This document shows, in pieces, positions 6,017 to 13,380 of a stretch of DNA of 18,819 nt. The stretch comes from JAJRAL01 sp050015815 (lineage in GTDB: Archaea > Thermoplasmatota > Thermoplasmata > Methanomassiliicoccales > UBA472). Made by a program: the position numbers and the translations under genes. The notes beneath the pieces are model-generated. The model saw only the letters and a program-made list of their open reading frames with translations. It was not told the origin of the DNA and searched no databases. Location of the stretch: assembly GCA_050015815.1 (NCBI GenBank), contig JBEKAR010000016.1, forward strand, positions 1 through 18,819, written 5' to 3'. Position 1 is the stretch's first letter. Each line of letters opens with the position of its first letter.

Positions 6017-8297
6017 GTTCGACGAGAGGTACTGCTACCTCGGACGGGCGGCGATGCGCCGGCAGCTGGCGAGACTGAGAATCGAAGCAAAAGGAGTGCT
6101 CCAGAACGAGGACGTCGAGTGCGTCCATCGCATGCGCGTCGCCTCGAGGAGGATGAGGGCGGCGCTCGTGGTGTTCGAGACGTGCTTCCCGCGCAAGCGG
6201 TTCAAGCGCTGGTCCAAGCGGGTGAAGGACGTGACCAAGGCCCTCGGGGCCGCACGCGACGCCGATGTCCAGATCATATACCTCGAGGGGGTGCTGAAGG
6301 GAGCATTGAAAGGGGATCGACCCGGCATCGAAGGACTGCTGCGAACGAAAAGGGATGCAAGGGCGAAGCTCCACCCCCAGCTGATCGAGGCAATCGAGGG
6401 CTTCCTAGAAGGCGGGGAGATCGAAGAGATGGACCGCGCCACACGCCTGGCGAGGAATGGGCCGAAGGGCACTTGGGGTCGCAGTCGGGCCCTCGCTTAC
6501 GTGCACATCGCGCGGAGGACGGCGGAGCTCGAGTCCTTCGCCGTCTACGTCCACGACGTGAGCCAGAAGGAGAAACACCACTTGATGCGCATCGCGGCGA
6601 AGCGCCTCCGCTACACCCTTGAACTGTTCGGCGGGCTTTTCAAAGGAGGCCTGGCGGACGAACTGACGAGGGTCAAGAAGCTCCAGGAGATCGTGGGCGA
6701 GATGCACGATTGCGACGTCTGGATCCAAGAACTGGAGTCGGTCCTTACCCGAAAGAGCAGAGGGGTCGGAATCAGGCGATCGGGACTCGAGCTCGTGCTC
6801 GGAGACAGGAAGCGGACCAGGGACGCGTGGTACTCGCAGTTCGTGTCGCTATGGGACGGGATCGAGAAGGAGCGCATTCTGAGCCTGATGATGGACAGGA
6901 TCGAGTCGCAGGCCGCCCCGGGCCTGAGGCCGGAGGAGGCAATCGAGGCGCGCCTGGAAAGGGACGCGTCGACCAAGATCGCCGTCATAGGGGATGCACA
7001 CGGCAACTTCCACGCCCTGAAGGCAGTGCTCGATGACGCATCGAGCAATGGTGCGACGGTCCTGATCGACACTGGTGATACGGTCGGTTACGGTCCCTGC
7101 CCAGAGGAGACGGTCGAGCTACTGCGGACTAAGGGCGCGGTCGGCGTCGCTGGCAACTTCGATCTGAAGGTCCTGAGGAGCGGCGGGTACGGCCAGAAAG
7201 GGAACAAGGAGAGCTGGTACGCCGAGGGATGGACCTATCGCCGGCTCTCGGCCGATTCGCGGAGGTACCTCAAGGAGCTCCCGCGCTCGATCAGCCTCGA
7301 GGTTGCGGGCAAGAACGTACTCGTGGTCCATGGCAGCCCGGACTCGATGGACGAGTACATCGATCCAAACACAACGGAGAAGAGGCTGAAGCAGATCGCC
7401 GAGGGCACAGGCGTCGACGTCCTCATCGCTGGACATGCTCACCGACCACTGGACAAGCAGGTAGGAGGGACCCGCTTCATCAACTCGGGGAGCGTCGGGC
7501 GGCAGGACGACGGCGACCCGAGGGCGACGTACGCGATCCTGACACTGGAGCCACTCACCGTTAAGCATCGCAGAGTGGAGTACGACGTCAAGGCGGCGGT
7601 CGAGGCGATGCGCAAGCGCGGGCTGCCGAGGATTTTCGAGAGGACCCTGACGGAGGGGCGCTCGCTGTCTTACTTGAGGGAGAAAGAGTCGAACGGAACA
7701 AAGATGGAGAACCCGGTCGACGCGGTCACCGCCTGCTGGGAGCTTCACAACCGCTACCTGGAGGGGGACAGTCACTCGCGCACCGTCGCGGACCTGGCAC
7801 TGAGGTTGTTCGACTGCCTAGGTGATCTCCATGGCCTCGGGGAGAAGGAACGAAGACTACTGGAATGCGCGGCGGCCTGCCATGATCTCGGATGGATCGA
7901 GGGTCGGAAGGGGCATCACGAGGCGAGCATGAGAATCGTGATCGAGGACGAGTCGCTCCCGCTCACGAAGAAGGAAAGGACGGTCGTGGCGCTGGTCGCG
8001 AGGTATCACCGGAAGGCCCTCCCGGACAAGAGCCATGCCCACTACTGCAACCTCGGTCGGAAGGACCGGCTGGTCGTGGACAAGCTGGCAGCGATTCTTC
8101 GTGTGGCCGATGGGCTTGACAGCAGCCATCGCTCGGTCGTTCAATCGTTCGGCTGCGATCACGACGCCGACAGGATAATCCTACACCTGGCCCATAGGGA
8201 TGACCCAGAAATGGAAGAGAAGGACGCCCAGAAGAAGGGGGACCTCATGATGCGGGTCTTTGGACGCGACCTAGTGCTCGTCTGGGAAGGTATCTGA
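5997..8297 (+). CDS. CHAD domain - calcineurin-like phosphoesterase - HD domain fusion protein
   Basis: A 766-residue protein with three domains. (1) CHAD, about 1-300: histidine/arginine-rich helices such as VHRMRVASRRMR (43-54), LMRIAAKRLRY (196-206) and GEMHDCDVW (234-242); CHAD domains are known to bind inorganic polyphosphate. (2) Calcineurin-like metallophosphoesterase, about 325-525, with all metal ligands: GDAHGN (D333, H335), DTGD (D361), GNFD (N387), VVHG (H445), GHAH (H480, H482). The GYGPCPEE segment resembles ApaH/YfcE-like enzymes. (3) HD domain, about 575-766: H593, H629-D630 and D707, resembling the C-terminal domain of Ppx/GppA. The gene overlaps ppk by 20 nt and the ppx start by 1 nt, implying translational coupling. 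It is likely a polyphosphate-binding hydrolase or regulator; the substrate is unknown. Confidence 0.92.
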   Translation: MTAAASKFDERYCYLGRAAMRRQLARLRIEAKGVLQNEDVECVHRMRVASRRMRAALVVFETCFPRKRFKRWSKRVKDVTKALGAARDADVQIIYLEGVLKGALKGDRPGIEGLLRTKRDARAKLHPQLIEAIEGFLEGGEIEEMDRATRLARNGPKGTWGRSRALAYVHIARRTAELESFAVYVHDVSQKEKHHLMRIAAKRLRYTLELFGGLFKGGLADELTRVKKLQEIVGEMHDCDVWIQELESVLTRKSRGVGIRRSGLELVLGDRKRTRDAWYSQFVSLWDGIEKERILSLMMDRIESQAAPGLRPEEAIEARLERDASTKIAVIGDAHGNFHALKAVLDDASSNGATVLIDTGDTVGYGPCPEETVELLRTKGAVGVAGNFDLKVLRSGGYGQKGNKESWYAEGWTYRRLSADSRRYLKELPRSISLEVAGKNVLVVHGSPDSMDEYIDPNTTEKRLKQIAEGTGVDVLIAGHAHRPLDKQVGGTRFINSGSVGRQDDGDPRATYAILTLEPLTVKHRRVEYDVKAAVEAMRKRGLPRIFERTLTEGRSLSYLREKESNGTKMENPVDAVTACWELHNRYLEGDSHSRTVADLALRLFDCLGDLHGLGEKERRLLECAAACHDLGWIEGRKGHHEASMRIVIEDESLPLTKKERTVVALVARYHRKALPDKSHAHYCNLGRKDRLVVDKLAAILRVADGLDSSHRSVVQSFGCDHDADRIILHLAHRDDPEMEEKDAQKKGDLMMRVFGRDLVLVWEGI

Positions 8298-9844
8298 TGG
8301 AAGAGCGGGGGAAGGTCATCGCGTTCGTCGACATAGGGACGAACTCGGTACGCACCATGATCGTCAGGCTGAACCCGAATCGGTCGTACTCAGTGCTGTC
8401 CAGGCAGAAGCAGGTCGTACGCCTGGGTGAGGACGAGTTCATCGACCGGGAGCTCGTTGACGACGCGATCGAGCGCTGCGTCTTGGTGTGCCGCAGGTTC
8501 AGCGAGATGGCAAGATCGTACGGAGCGGAGGAGTCGATCGCGGTGGCGACGTCCGCGGTCAGGGAGGCGAGGAACCGGATCGTCCTGCTGAACCGCCTGC
8601 GTGAGGAGGCGGGTCTGGACGTGCACGTCGTCTCAGGAAGGGAGGAGGCGAGGCTCATCCACCTGGGCGTGGCGAGCTCGGTGAGCCTCGACGACAGGAC
8701 CGCCCTGTTCGTCGACATCGGGGGCGGGAGCACCGAGATATCGGTGAGCCGGGGCAACAACACGCTGTACCTCGACAGCCTGAAACTCGGCGCAATAAGA
8801 TTGACCACGCTCTTCCTTCCCGACGGCGCAGTTGACCCAGTCCCGGCGGAACGATACGCAGTGATGAAGAAGTCCGTCCGCAACGAGATCGCCCGGACGA
8901 CGCAGCGGTTGAAGAAGTTCGAGCTCGACATGGCGATAGGCTCGAGCGGGACAATCATCAACCTCGCCGAGATCACGTCGAAGAACCACGGCACACAGAC
9001 CGAACCGCTCACCCTGGACCGGCTGAAGCGGACCGCGGCGATGCTATGCTCACTGCCGTTGGAAGAGCGCCGCAAGGTCCCGAAGATAAACCCGGAGCGG
9101 GCGGACATCATCATCGGGGGAGCGGTGATCCTCGAGACGATGATGGAAGAGTGGGGCGTGAGTGAGATAGTTCCGAACGAGCGGGGCCTCCTCGATGGCA
9201 TGCTGGTCGACTACCTCTCGAAGGTCGAGGGCTTCCCGCAGTACCAGAAGATGAACGTGAGGGAGGCGAACGTCCTGCAGCTCGGAAGATCGTGCGCCAT
9301 CGACGAAGGCCATGCGCTGGTCGTGAAGAGACTGGTCCTGGAGCTCTTCGACACGGCGAAGACGGAGGGGCTCCACGAGCTCGGTCCGAGGGAGAGGGAG
9401 CTGCTCGGCTACGCGGCGTACCTCCATGACGTAGGTGATTTCATCTCGTTCACCAACCATCAGGCCCACTCCCGATACATCATCTCGAACGCCGAGCTCC
9501 TCGGGTTCGACCAGAGCGAGATCGAGCTGATGGCCGACCTGGCTTTCTACCATCGGGGCAAGCTGCCCGGCCGCAGGAGCGAGGAGATGGACGAGTTCGA
9601 CGACGAGACGAAGGACAAGCTCATCGTCATGGCCGCGTTCATGAGGATCGCCGAGGCTCTAGACCGCTCGCACTGCGCCCTCATCGAACATGCGACCTTC
9701 GTCAACGCGACCGAGAGCGAAGCGCTGCTGGAGGTCGAGGCGAAGGGTGATTGCCAGCTCGAGCGGTGGGGAGCGGAGGCGCAGGTCAAGTCGTTCCGGA
9801 AGGCGTTCAAAAGGGACCTGGTCATCCGATTTCACGTGACCTGA
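8297..9844 (+). CDS. ppx: Exopolyphosphatase / guanosine pentaphosphatase (Ppx/GppA family)
   Basis: Ppx/GppA enzymes, of the actin-like ATPase superfamily, remove terminal phosphates from polyphosphate or the 5' phosphate of pppGpp. The 515 residues match the long, HD-bearing form. Visible motifs: phosphate-1 VDIGTNSVRTMIVR (11-24), TSAVREARN (85-93), the catalytic glutamate segment SGREEARL (113-120), phosphate-2 DIGGGSTE (140-147), GSSGT (215-219), and GGAV with NERGLLDG (294-301). The C-terminal HD domain has HDVGD (377-381), HQAHSRY (388-394) and D456. ATG 8297 shares one base with the preceding stop, and GGAAGGT a few nt upstream is a good ribosome binding site. The ppk neighbour makes exopolyphosphatase the likelier activity, opposing PPK1. 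Sequence alone does not exclude pppGpp hydrolysis. Confidence 0.95.
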   Translation: MEERGKVIAFVDIGTNSVRTMIVRLNPNRSYSVLSRQKQVVRLGEDEFIDRELVDDAIERCVLVCRRFSEMARSYGAEESIAVATSAVREARNRIVLLNRLREEAGLDVHVVSGREEARLIHLGVASSVSLDDRTALFVDIGGGSTEISVSRGNNTLYLDSLKLGAIRLTTLFLPDGAVDPVPAERYAVMKKSVRNEIARTTQRLKKFELDMAIGSSGTIINLAEITSKNHGTQTEPLTLDRLKRTAAMLCSLPLEERRKVPKINPERADIIIGGAVILETMMEEWGVSEIVPNERGLLDGMLVDYLSKVEGFPQYQKMNVREANVLQLGRSCAIDEGHALVVKRLVLELFDTAKTEGLHELGPRERELLGYAAYLHDVGDFISFTNHQAHSRYIISNAELLGFDQSEIELMADLAFYHRGKLPGRRSEEMDEFDDETKDKLIVMAAFMRIAEALDRSHCALIEHATFVNATESEALLEVEAKGDCQLERWGAEAQVKSFRKAFKRDLVIRFHVT

Positions 9845-9863
9845 ACGAGGCGGCATCGGACAC

Positions 9864-9871
9864 GATATATG
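9864..9871 (+). promoter_or_regulatory. Putative TATA box for the 3'-phosphoesterase gene
   Basis: GATATATG is centred about 23 nt before the ATG at 9891 and 32 nt before the ATG at 9900. This is the geometry of a leaderless archaeal transcript, and it suggests the gene is not only read through from ppx. Confidence 0.45.
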
Positions 9872-9890
9872 CAGGCTGCATCAATCCTGG

Positions 9891-10346
9891 ATGGATCAGA
9901 TGCCGCTGGAGAAGTACAAGGAGAAGCGAGATTTCGGCAAGACCCCCGAACCGCCCGGCGAAGTTGGGAAAGCGAGTGGGATATTCGTCGTCCAGGAACA
10001 CCAGGCGACACACCTCCATTGGGACTTCCGCTTCGAGCTCGGCGGGGTGCTGAAGAGCTGGGCCGTCCCGAAGGGCGTCCCAGAAGAGAAGAAGACGAAG
10101 CACCTGGCGGTCGAGGTGGAGGACCATCCGCTCGAGTACGCTTCTTTTCACGGCAACATACCGAAGGGCGAGTACGGCGCCGGCTCGGTCAAGATCTGGG
10201 ACGAAGGGACCTGCGTCATCCTGGAAAGGGATGCCGACCGCTATGTCCTGGAGCTCAAGGGCAAGAGGCTGAACGGCCGCTACGCCCTGGTCCGGTTCAA
10301 GGGCAGGGAACAGAAGGCCAAGAACTGGCTGATCATGAAGTTATAA
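9891..10346 (+). CDS. Stand-alone LigD-type DNA/RNA 3'-phosphoesterase
   Basis: A 151-residue protein consisting only of the 3'-phosphoesterase (PE) domain that in bacteria is the N-terminal module of DNA ligase D. PE domains use a metal to trim 3'-terminal ribonucleotides and remove 3'-phosphates at primer-template ends before sealing. The metal and active-site residues are all recognisable: H37 and H43-W-D45-F-R47 in the segment VQEHQATHLHWDFRFELGG, then H79 and Y83 in DHPLEYASFHG (compare His42, His48, Asp50, Arg52, His84 and Tyr88 of the Pseudomonas enzyme). The motifs PKGEYGAGSVKIWD and KNWLIMK follow. No ligase or polymerase domain is attached or nearby. It starts 46 nt after ppx but has its own TATA-like box. 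ATG 9900 is an alternative start. Confidence 0.93.
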   Translation: MDQMPLEKYKEKRDFGKTPEPPGEVGKASGIFVVQEHQATHLHWDFRFELGGVLKSWAVPKGVPEEKKTKHLAVEVEDHPLEYASFHGNIPKGEYGAGSVKIWDEGTCVILERDADRYVLELKGKRLNGRYALVRFKGREQKAKNWLIMKL

Positions 10347-10645
10347 GGGACGGGCGGGGCGGCGAGAACAGAAAAATCCTCCCCCTTGGGTTCGTGCTGG
10401 AGTCAAGCGCGCCGACGCTCTGCCGCCCTTCGCCCGTAGAGCCGTCAGCGATGGCGAACGCCTGGGAATGACAGAGGAAAGCTCGCTCTTCCGCCGTCGC
10501 CTGGCTCATGTGCTGACATAACGCCGACGGATTCTTATTACTGAGGGAAGGAGAATCCCTGCAAGCCGTACTCCGCCGTATTCTATTGTCACCGACTGTT
10601 TTGACCGGGGGACGACCATCTGGCTTCGGCTGAGAACGATGCTCC
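10347..10645. other. Intergenic region between convergent genes
   Basis: About 300 nt separate the convergent 3'-phosphoesterase and small membrane protein genes. I see no gene, no clear T-rich terminator on either strand and no long repeat. A weak AGGGA-N7-TCCCT inverted repeat (10544-10560) is the only structure noted. Confidence 0.4.
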
Positions 10646-10894
10646 TCACTCGGACCTCTTCTGGGCTTCCTTGCCTTTCATCCGGTCTCGCAGAGTGGAA
10701 ACGGCCGCCCTAAGGACGATGAAGGGCAGGATCCACAGGAAGAGCACAATGAAGTAGATGATGAATAGGTCGAAGAGCGCCTCACCAGTGGAGGCGCCGG
10801 CAAGCGACCCCGACATCATGAAGGCGATAGCAATGGTGATGAGCGCACTCGTAGTGAACCATCCGAAGTAAAGCGATTTCCTGTCGTCGTCCAT
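10646..10894 (-). CDS. Small two-helix membrane protein of unknown function
   Basis: An 82-residue protein starting MDDDRKSLYFGWFTTS. It has two hydrophobic segments, about 11-30 and 41-62, and a basic C-terminal tail (LRDRMKGKEAQKRSE) that is probably cytoplasmic. I do not recognise a family. ATG 10894 is chosen over an in-frame start 49 codons upstream because the extra segment is cysteine- and arginine-rich with no domain character, would overlap the pstB control region, and GGTAGGA lies just before this ATG. The gene is divergent from pstB with a 185-nt shared control region, so a link to phosphate uptake is possible but unproven. Confidence 0.65.
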   Translation of the reverse strand: MDDDRKSLYFGWFTTSALITIAIAFMMSGSLAGASTGEALFDLFIIYFIVLFLWILPFIVLRAAVSTLRDRMKGKEAQKRSE

Positions 10895-11043
10895 GATTCC
10901 TACCAAGTTCCGGAGGCAAATCAATTGAACGCAATGAGAGTACTGACGTCTATGAGGTCTGGAGAGGGGTGAGACGAAGGACGGCGAGATGAATCCATAC
11001 GATATGTACCAACAAGTCCTGAAATGGAAACGCTTCGCCAATG

Positions 11044-11050
11044 CTTATCC
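11044..11050 (+). promoter_or_regulatory. Putative TATA-like box (CTTATCC) of the first pstB
   Basis: CTTATCC is about 33 nt before the chosen pstB start at 11080. The same TTATCC core recurs 27-30 nt before the second pstB and before pstC-pstA. A further TATA-like candidate, GATATGTA, lies at 11001-11008. Confidence 0.35.
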
Positions 11051-11079
11051 TGCCCGCTTCGTCTGGAGTTATCGGGACA

Positions 11080-11934
11080 ATGGAAGCGGAGACCCTGCAG
11101 CCTCAGGCGTACGAGGACGTCGTATCACCGAACAGCAAGGTCAGCTTCGATGAGTTGAGCCTCTTCTACGGGAAGACCAAGGCGCTCGACAAGGTTTGCC
11201 TTGACTTCCAAGAGAGGCGCGTGACTTCGATCATCGGCCCTTCCGGCTGCGGCAAGTCCACCCTGATCCGCTGCATCAACCGGCTCAACGACTTCGTGCC
11301 GAGATGCCGGGTCGACGGCAAGGTGCTCCTCGATGGCCAGGACGTGAATGCCCCGGGGACGGACGTGGTGGAGCTGCGGCGGAAGGTCGGTATGGTGTTC
11401 CAGAAGCCGAACCCCTTCCCCTTCTCGGTCTACGACAACGTGATCTACGGTTGCCGCATCGCCGGGTCGAGGGACAAGAAGAGGATGGACGAGGTCGTGG
11501 AGCGGGCGCTCAGGCGCTCGGCGCTCTACGACGAGCTGAAGGGCCGGCTGAGGAACCGGGCGACGCAGCTGTCTGGCGGACAGCAGCAGAGGCTGTGCAT
11601 CGCCCGAGCGCTTGCGATGGAGCCGGAGGTGCTGCTCATGGACGAGCCGTGCTCCGCGCTGGATCCCATCGCGACGCAGGAGATCGAGGACCTCATCGAC
11701 GAGCTGAAGAAGAACTGCACGGTAGTCATCGCGACGCACGACATGCAGCAGGCCGTCAGGGTCAGCGACTACACCGCTTTCATGCACCTGGGGAGACTGG
11801 TAGAGCACGGAAGGACGAAGGACGTCTTCGAGGCGCCGGTCAACGAGCAGACCGAAAGGTACGTCACCGGCGAGTTCGAATCGGACGGTCCGAACATCCA
11901 AGGGCCCCTTGCCTGCCGTTCCCCCGGATTCTAG
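11080..11934 (+). CDS. pstB: Phosphate ABC transporter ATP-binding protein PstB (copy 1)
   Basis: The ATPase that powers phosphate import through PstC-PstA from the cytoplasmic face. Its 284 residues contain Walker A GPSGCGKST (53-61), the Q-loop and PstB-typical RRKVGMVFQKPNPFPFS (100-116), signature LSGGQQQR (164-171), Walker B LLMDEP (185-190) and switch histidine H220. PstB proteins normally end at GEFG; here the chain continues about 18 residues past GEF in a proline/glycine-rich tail. ATG 11080 is preferred over ATG 11041 because the leader before the first strand is already long, and GGAG (11065-11068) lies 11 nt upstream. It stands 145 nt before AbrB-phoU. A second pstB follows phoU, and the permease and binding protein are on the opposite strand. 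Confidence 0.95.
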   Translation: MEAETLQPQAYEDVVSPNSKVSFDELSLFYGKTKALDKVCLDFQERRVTSIIGPSGCGKSTLIRCINRLNDFVPRCRVDGKVLLDGQDVNAPGTDVVELRRKVGMVFQKPNPFPFSVYDNVIYGCRIAGSRDKKRMDEVVERALRRSALYDELKGRLRNRATQLSGGQQQRLCIARALAMEPEVLLMDEPCSALDPIATQEIEDLIDELKKNCTVVIATHDMQQAVRVSDYTAFMHLGRLVEHGRTKDVFEAPVNEQTERYVTGEFESDGPNIQGPLACRSPGF

Positions 11935-11991
11935 GAAGGGGCAATTATAGAGAACGCCGTCAATTGGGAAGGAACTGGTCGACTCTCAGAA

Positions 11992-12008
11992 CTGACTGGA
12001 AATGTCAG
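11992..12008. promoter_or_regulatory. Inverted repeat CTGAC-N7-GTCAG upstream of phoU
   Basis: Five-base arms CTGAC (11992-11996) and GTCAG (12004-12008) flank TGGAAAT. The repeat is about 45 nt upstream of the phoU TATA-like box, within the pstB-phoU intergenic region. It could be an operator, perhaps for the AbrB-PhoU protein itself, but it is short and could be chance. Confidence 0.25.
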
Positions 12009-12050
12009 CAAGAACCGAAAGTATCCCCACTTGAAGTACAAAGACAGCGG

Positions 12051-12057
12051 TTATTAG
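12051..12057 (+). promoter_or_regulatory. Putative TATA box of phoU (leaderless geometry)
   Basis: TTATTAG is centred 26 nt before the GTG at 12080, so transcription would begin at or next to the start codon. It is preceded by CG, giving CGGTTAT, which is also present before the second pstB. Confidence 0.45.
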
Positions 12058-12079
12058 CCGATGGTCTGTCTCCTAGGAC

Positions 12080-13231
12080 GTGGAGACTAGGAAAGTTCAG
12101 CTGACGGGCAAGTCCACCTTCGTCGTCTCGCTCCCGAAGAAGTGGGTGACGAAGGTGAACGTGAGGACGGGCGACAGCGTCGCCATGCTTCCCCTACCAG
12201 ATGGGACCCTGCTCATCAATCCGACCATAGCCAGGAAGGACCGGGACTCCAGGAAGCGGGTCATCTCCCTCGACGTCGAGGACGACGAACAGACGCTTCG
12301 CGAGTTCATCGGCGCTTACCTCTCTGGTTACAATCTTTTCGAGTTCCGTTCTCGCACCACAATCGAAAAGGAAACAAGGCAGATGGTGCGGGCGATCGCC
12401 GAGACGGTGATCGGCCCGCAGATAATCGACGAGGGGCCGAACTTCGTCCTGATGCGGAACCTGCTGGATGCGAGCGACTTCTCGATGGGCAAAAGCGTCA
12501 AGCGGATGCACATCATCGCCAGGGAGATGCTTCTAGAGGCTCTCGGCATGGTGCAGAAACGCTCGAACGACGAGGCGGAGGAGGTCGCGAAGCGCGACGA
12601 CGACGTCGATCGACTGGCGCGCATGATCACCAAGCAGTACAACCTCATCCTCAGGGACGTGGGATTCGCGGACAAGATGGGGATGCGCCCCCAGGAGGCG
12701 CTCGGATACTTGCTCCTGTCAAGGACCTTGGAGCGGATTGCCGACCACGCGGTCAGGATAGCGAGGAACGCGGCAGGCTTCACTCCATCGCCCGAGGTGG
12801 CGAAGCTCGTCAGCGACACCGGGCAGGCGGCCGTGGCGCTGCTGGACGATGCGATGAACGCGTTCTACCGGGGTCGGATGGAGCAGGCGTTCGCGGTGGC
12901 CCAGAAGGGAAGGGCGATGGAGAGGGTCACGTCGAGGCTGATGCACGACGTGCTGACGATGAACGACGAGGTCCCAACGAGCGTGTCCCTGGCGTTGATA
13001 GTCGACAGCATGGAGAGGACACGCGCGTACGCGGTCGACATCGCAGAGACGGCGATAAACCACATCTTTGGCACGGAGTACGACGCCGAGGTGCTGAGGC
13101 AGACCGCGGAGAGCGAGGAGAAGAGACGCTCCTCGAGCTCCGGTGCCGCGGTGGCCGTCTTGACGGACAATGATCCCTCGACGTCCGATCCAGCGATCAC
13201 GATGAACGAACGGTCGGGTACTCTCCCCTGA
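12080..13231 (+). CDS. phoU: PhoU family regulator with N-terminal AbrB/SpoVT DNA-binding domain
   Basis: A 383-residue protein. Residues 1-48 (METRKVQLTGKSTFVVSLPK, then W22, VNVRTGDSV and LLINP) form a swapped-hairpin AbrB/SpoVT domain, a known archaeal DNA-binding head. Two PhoU three-helix repeats follow, about 95-230 and 245-335. They carry the acidic metal-binding motifs RDDDVDRLARMI (172-183) and SMERTRAYAVDIAE (310-323), and RTLERIADHAVRIARNA (215-231). PhoU restrains phosphate uptake by acting on the Pst system; with a DNA-binding head it probably also acts as a repressor. The last 35 residues are serine-rich and look disordered. Start is GTG 12080, with no Shine-Dalgarno but TTATTAG 26 nt upstream, suggesting a leaderless mRNA. 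It lies between two pstB genes. Confidence 0.93.
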   Translation: METRKVQLTGKSTFVVSLPKKWVTKVNVRTGDSVAMLPLPDGTLLINPTIARKDRDSRKRVISLDVEDDEQTLREFIGAYLSGYNLFEFRSRTTIEKETRQMVRAIAETVIGPQIIDEGPNFVLMRNLLDASDFSMGKSVKRMHIIAREMLLEALGMVQKRSNDEAEEVAKRDDDVDRLARMITKQYNLILRDVGFADKMGMRPQEALGYLLLSRTLERIADHAVRIARNAAGFTPSPEVAKLVSDTGQAAVALLDDAMNAFYRGRMEQAFAVAQKGRAMERVTSRLMHDVLTMNDEVPTSVSLALIVDSMERTRAYAVDIAETAINHIFGTEYDAEVLRQTAESEEKRRSSSSGAAVAVLTDNDPSTSDPAITMNERSGTLP

Positions 13232-13263
13232 GAACATCTTTTTGCCAGCCCGACCGCTGTCCC

Positions 13264-13282
13264 TCCTTTTTTTCTTCCTCCT
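13264..13282 (+). terminator. T-rich terminator downstream of phoU
   Basis: A seven-T run (13267-13273) within a pyrimidine tract from 13264 begins 33 nt after the phoU stop; a shorter five-T run lies at 13239-13243. T-rich tracts of this kind end archaeal transcripts. This supports separate transcription of phoU and the second pstB. Confidence 0.5.
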
Positions 13283-13351
13283 GGTTCAATCGGGTTCATG
13301 CTGCCCATCCATATAGAAGAAATTCCCGTATTGACTGTAATTCACCAACGG

Positions 13352-13357
13352 TTATCC
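13352..13357 (+). promoter_or_regulatory. Putative TATA-like box (TTATCC) of the second pstB
   Basis: CGGTTATCCC contains TTATCC centred 27 nt before the ATG at 13381, giving leaderless geometry. CATATAGA at about 13309-13316 is a second candidate that would give a leader of about 40 nt. Confidence 0.4.
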
Positions 13358-13380
13358 CAATGAGGCCCATGAAGAGCTGA

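Noticed and set aside
7153..7164. The metallophosphoesterase of the CHAD fusion has GNFD instead of the usual GNHD, suggesting an inactive domain.
   Set aside because: In the YfcE/MJ0936-like branch the third residue of this motif varies (for example GNCD). The metal-binding Asn and every other metal ligand are present, so loss of activity is not supported.
10544..10560. AGGGA-N7-TCCCT as a terminator for the 3'-phosphoesterase gene.
   Set aside because: The stem is only five pairs, lies about 200 nt after the stop and has no T-run following it.
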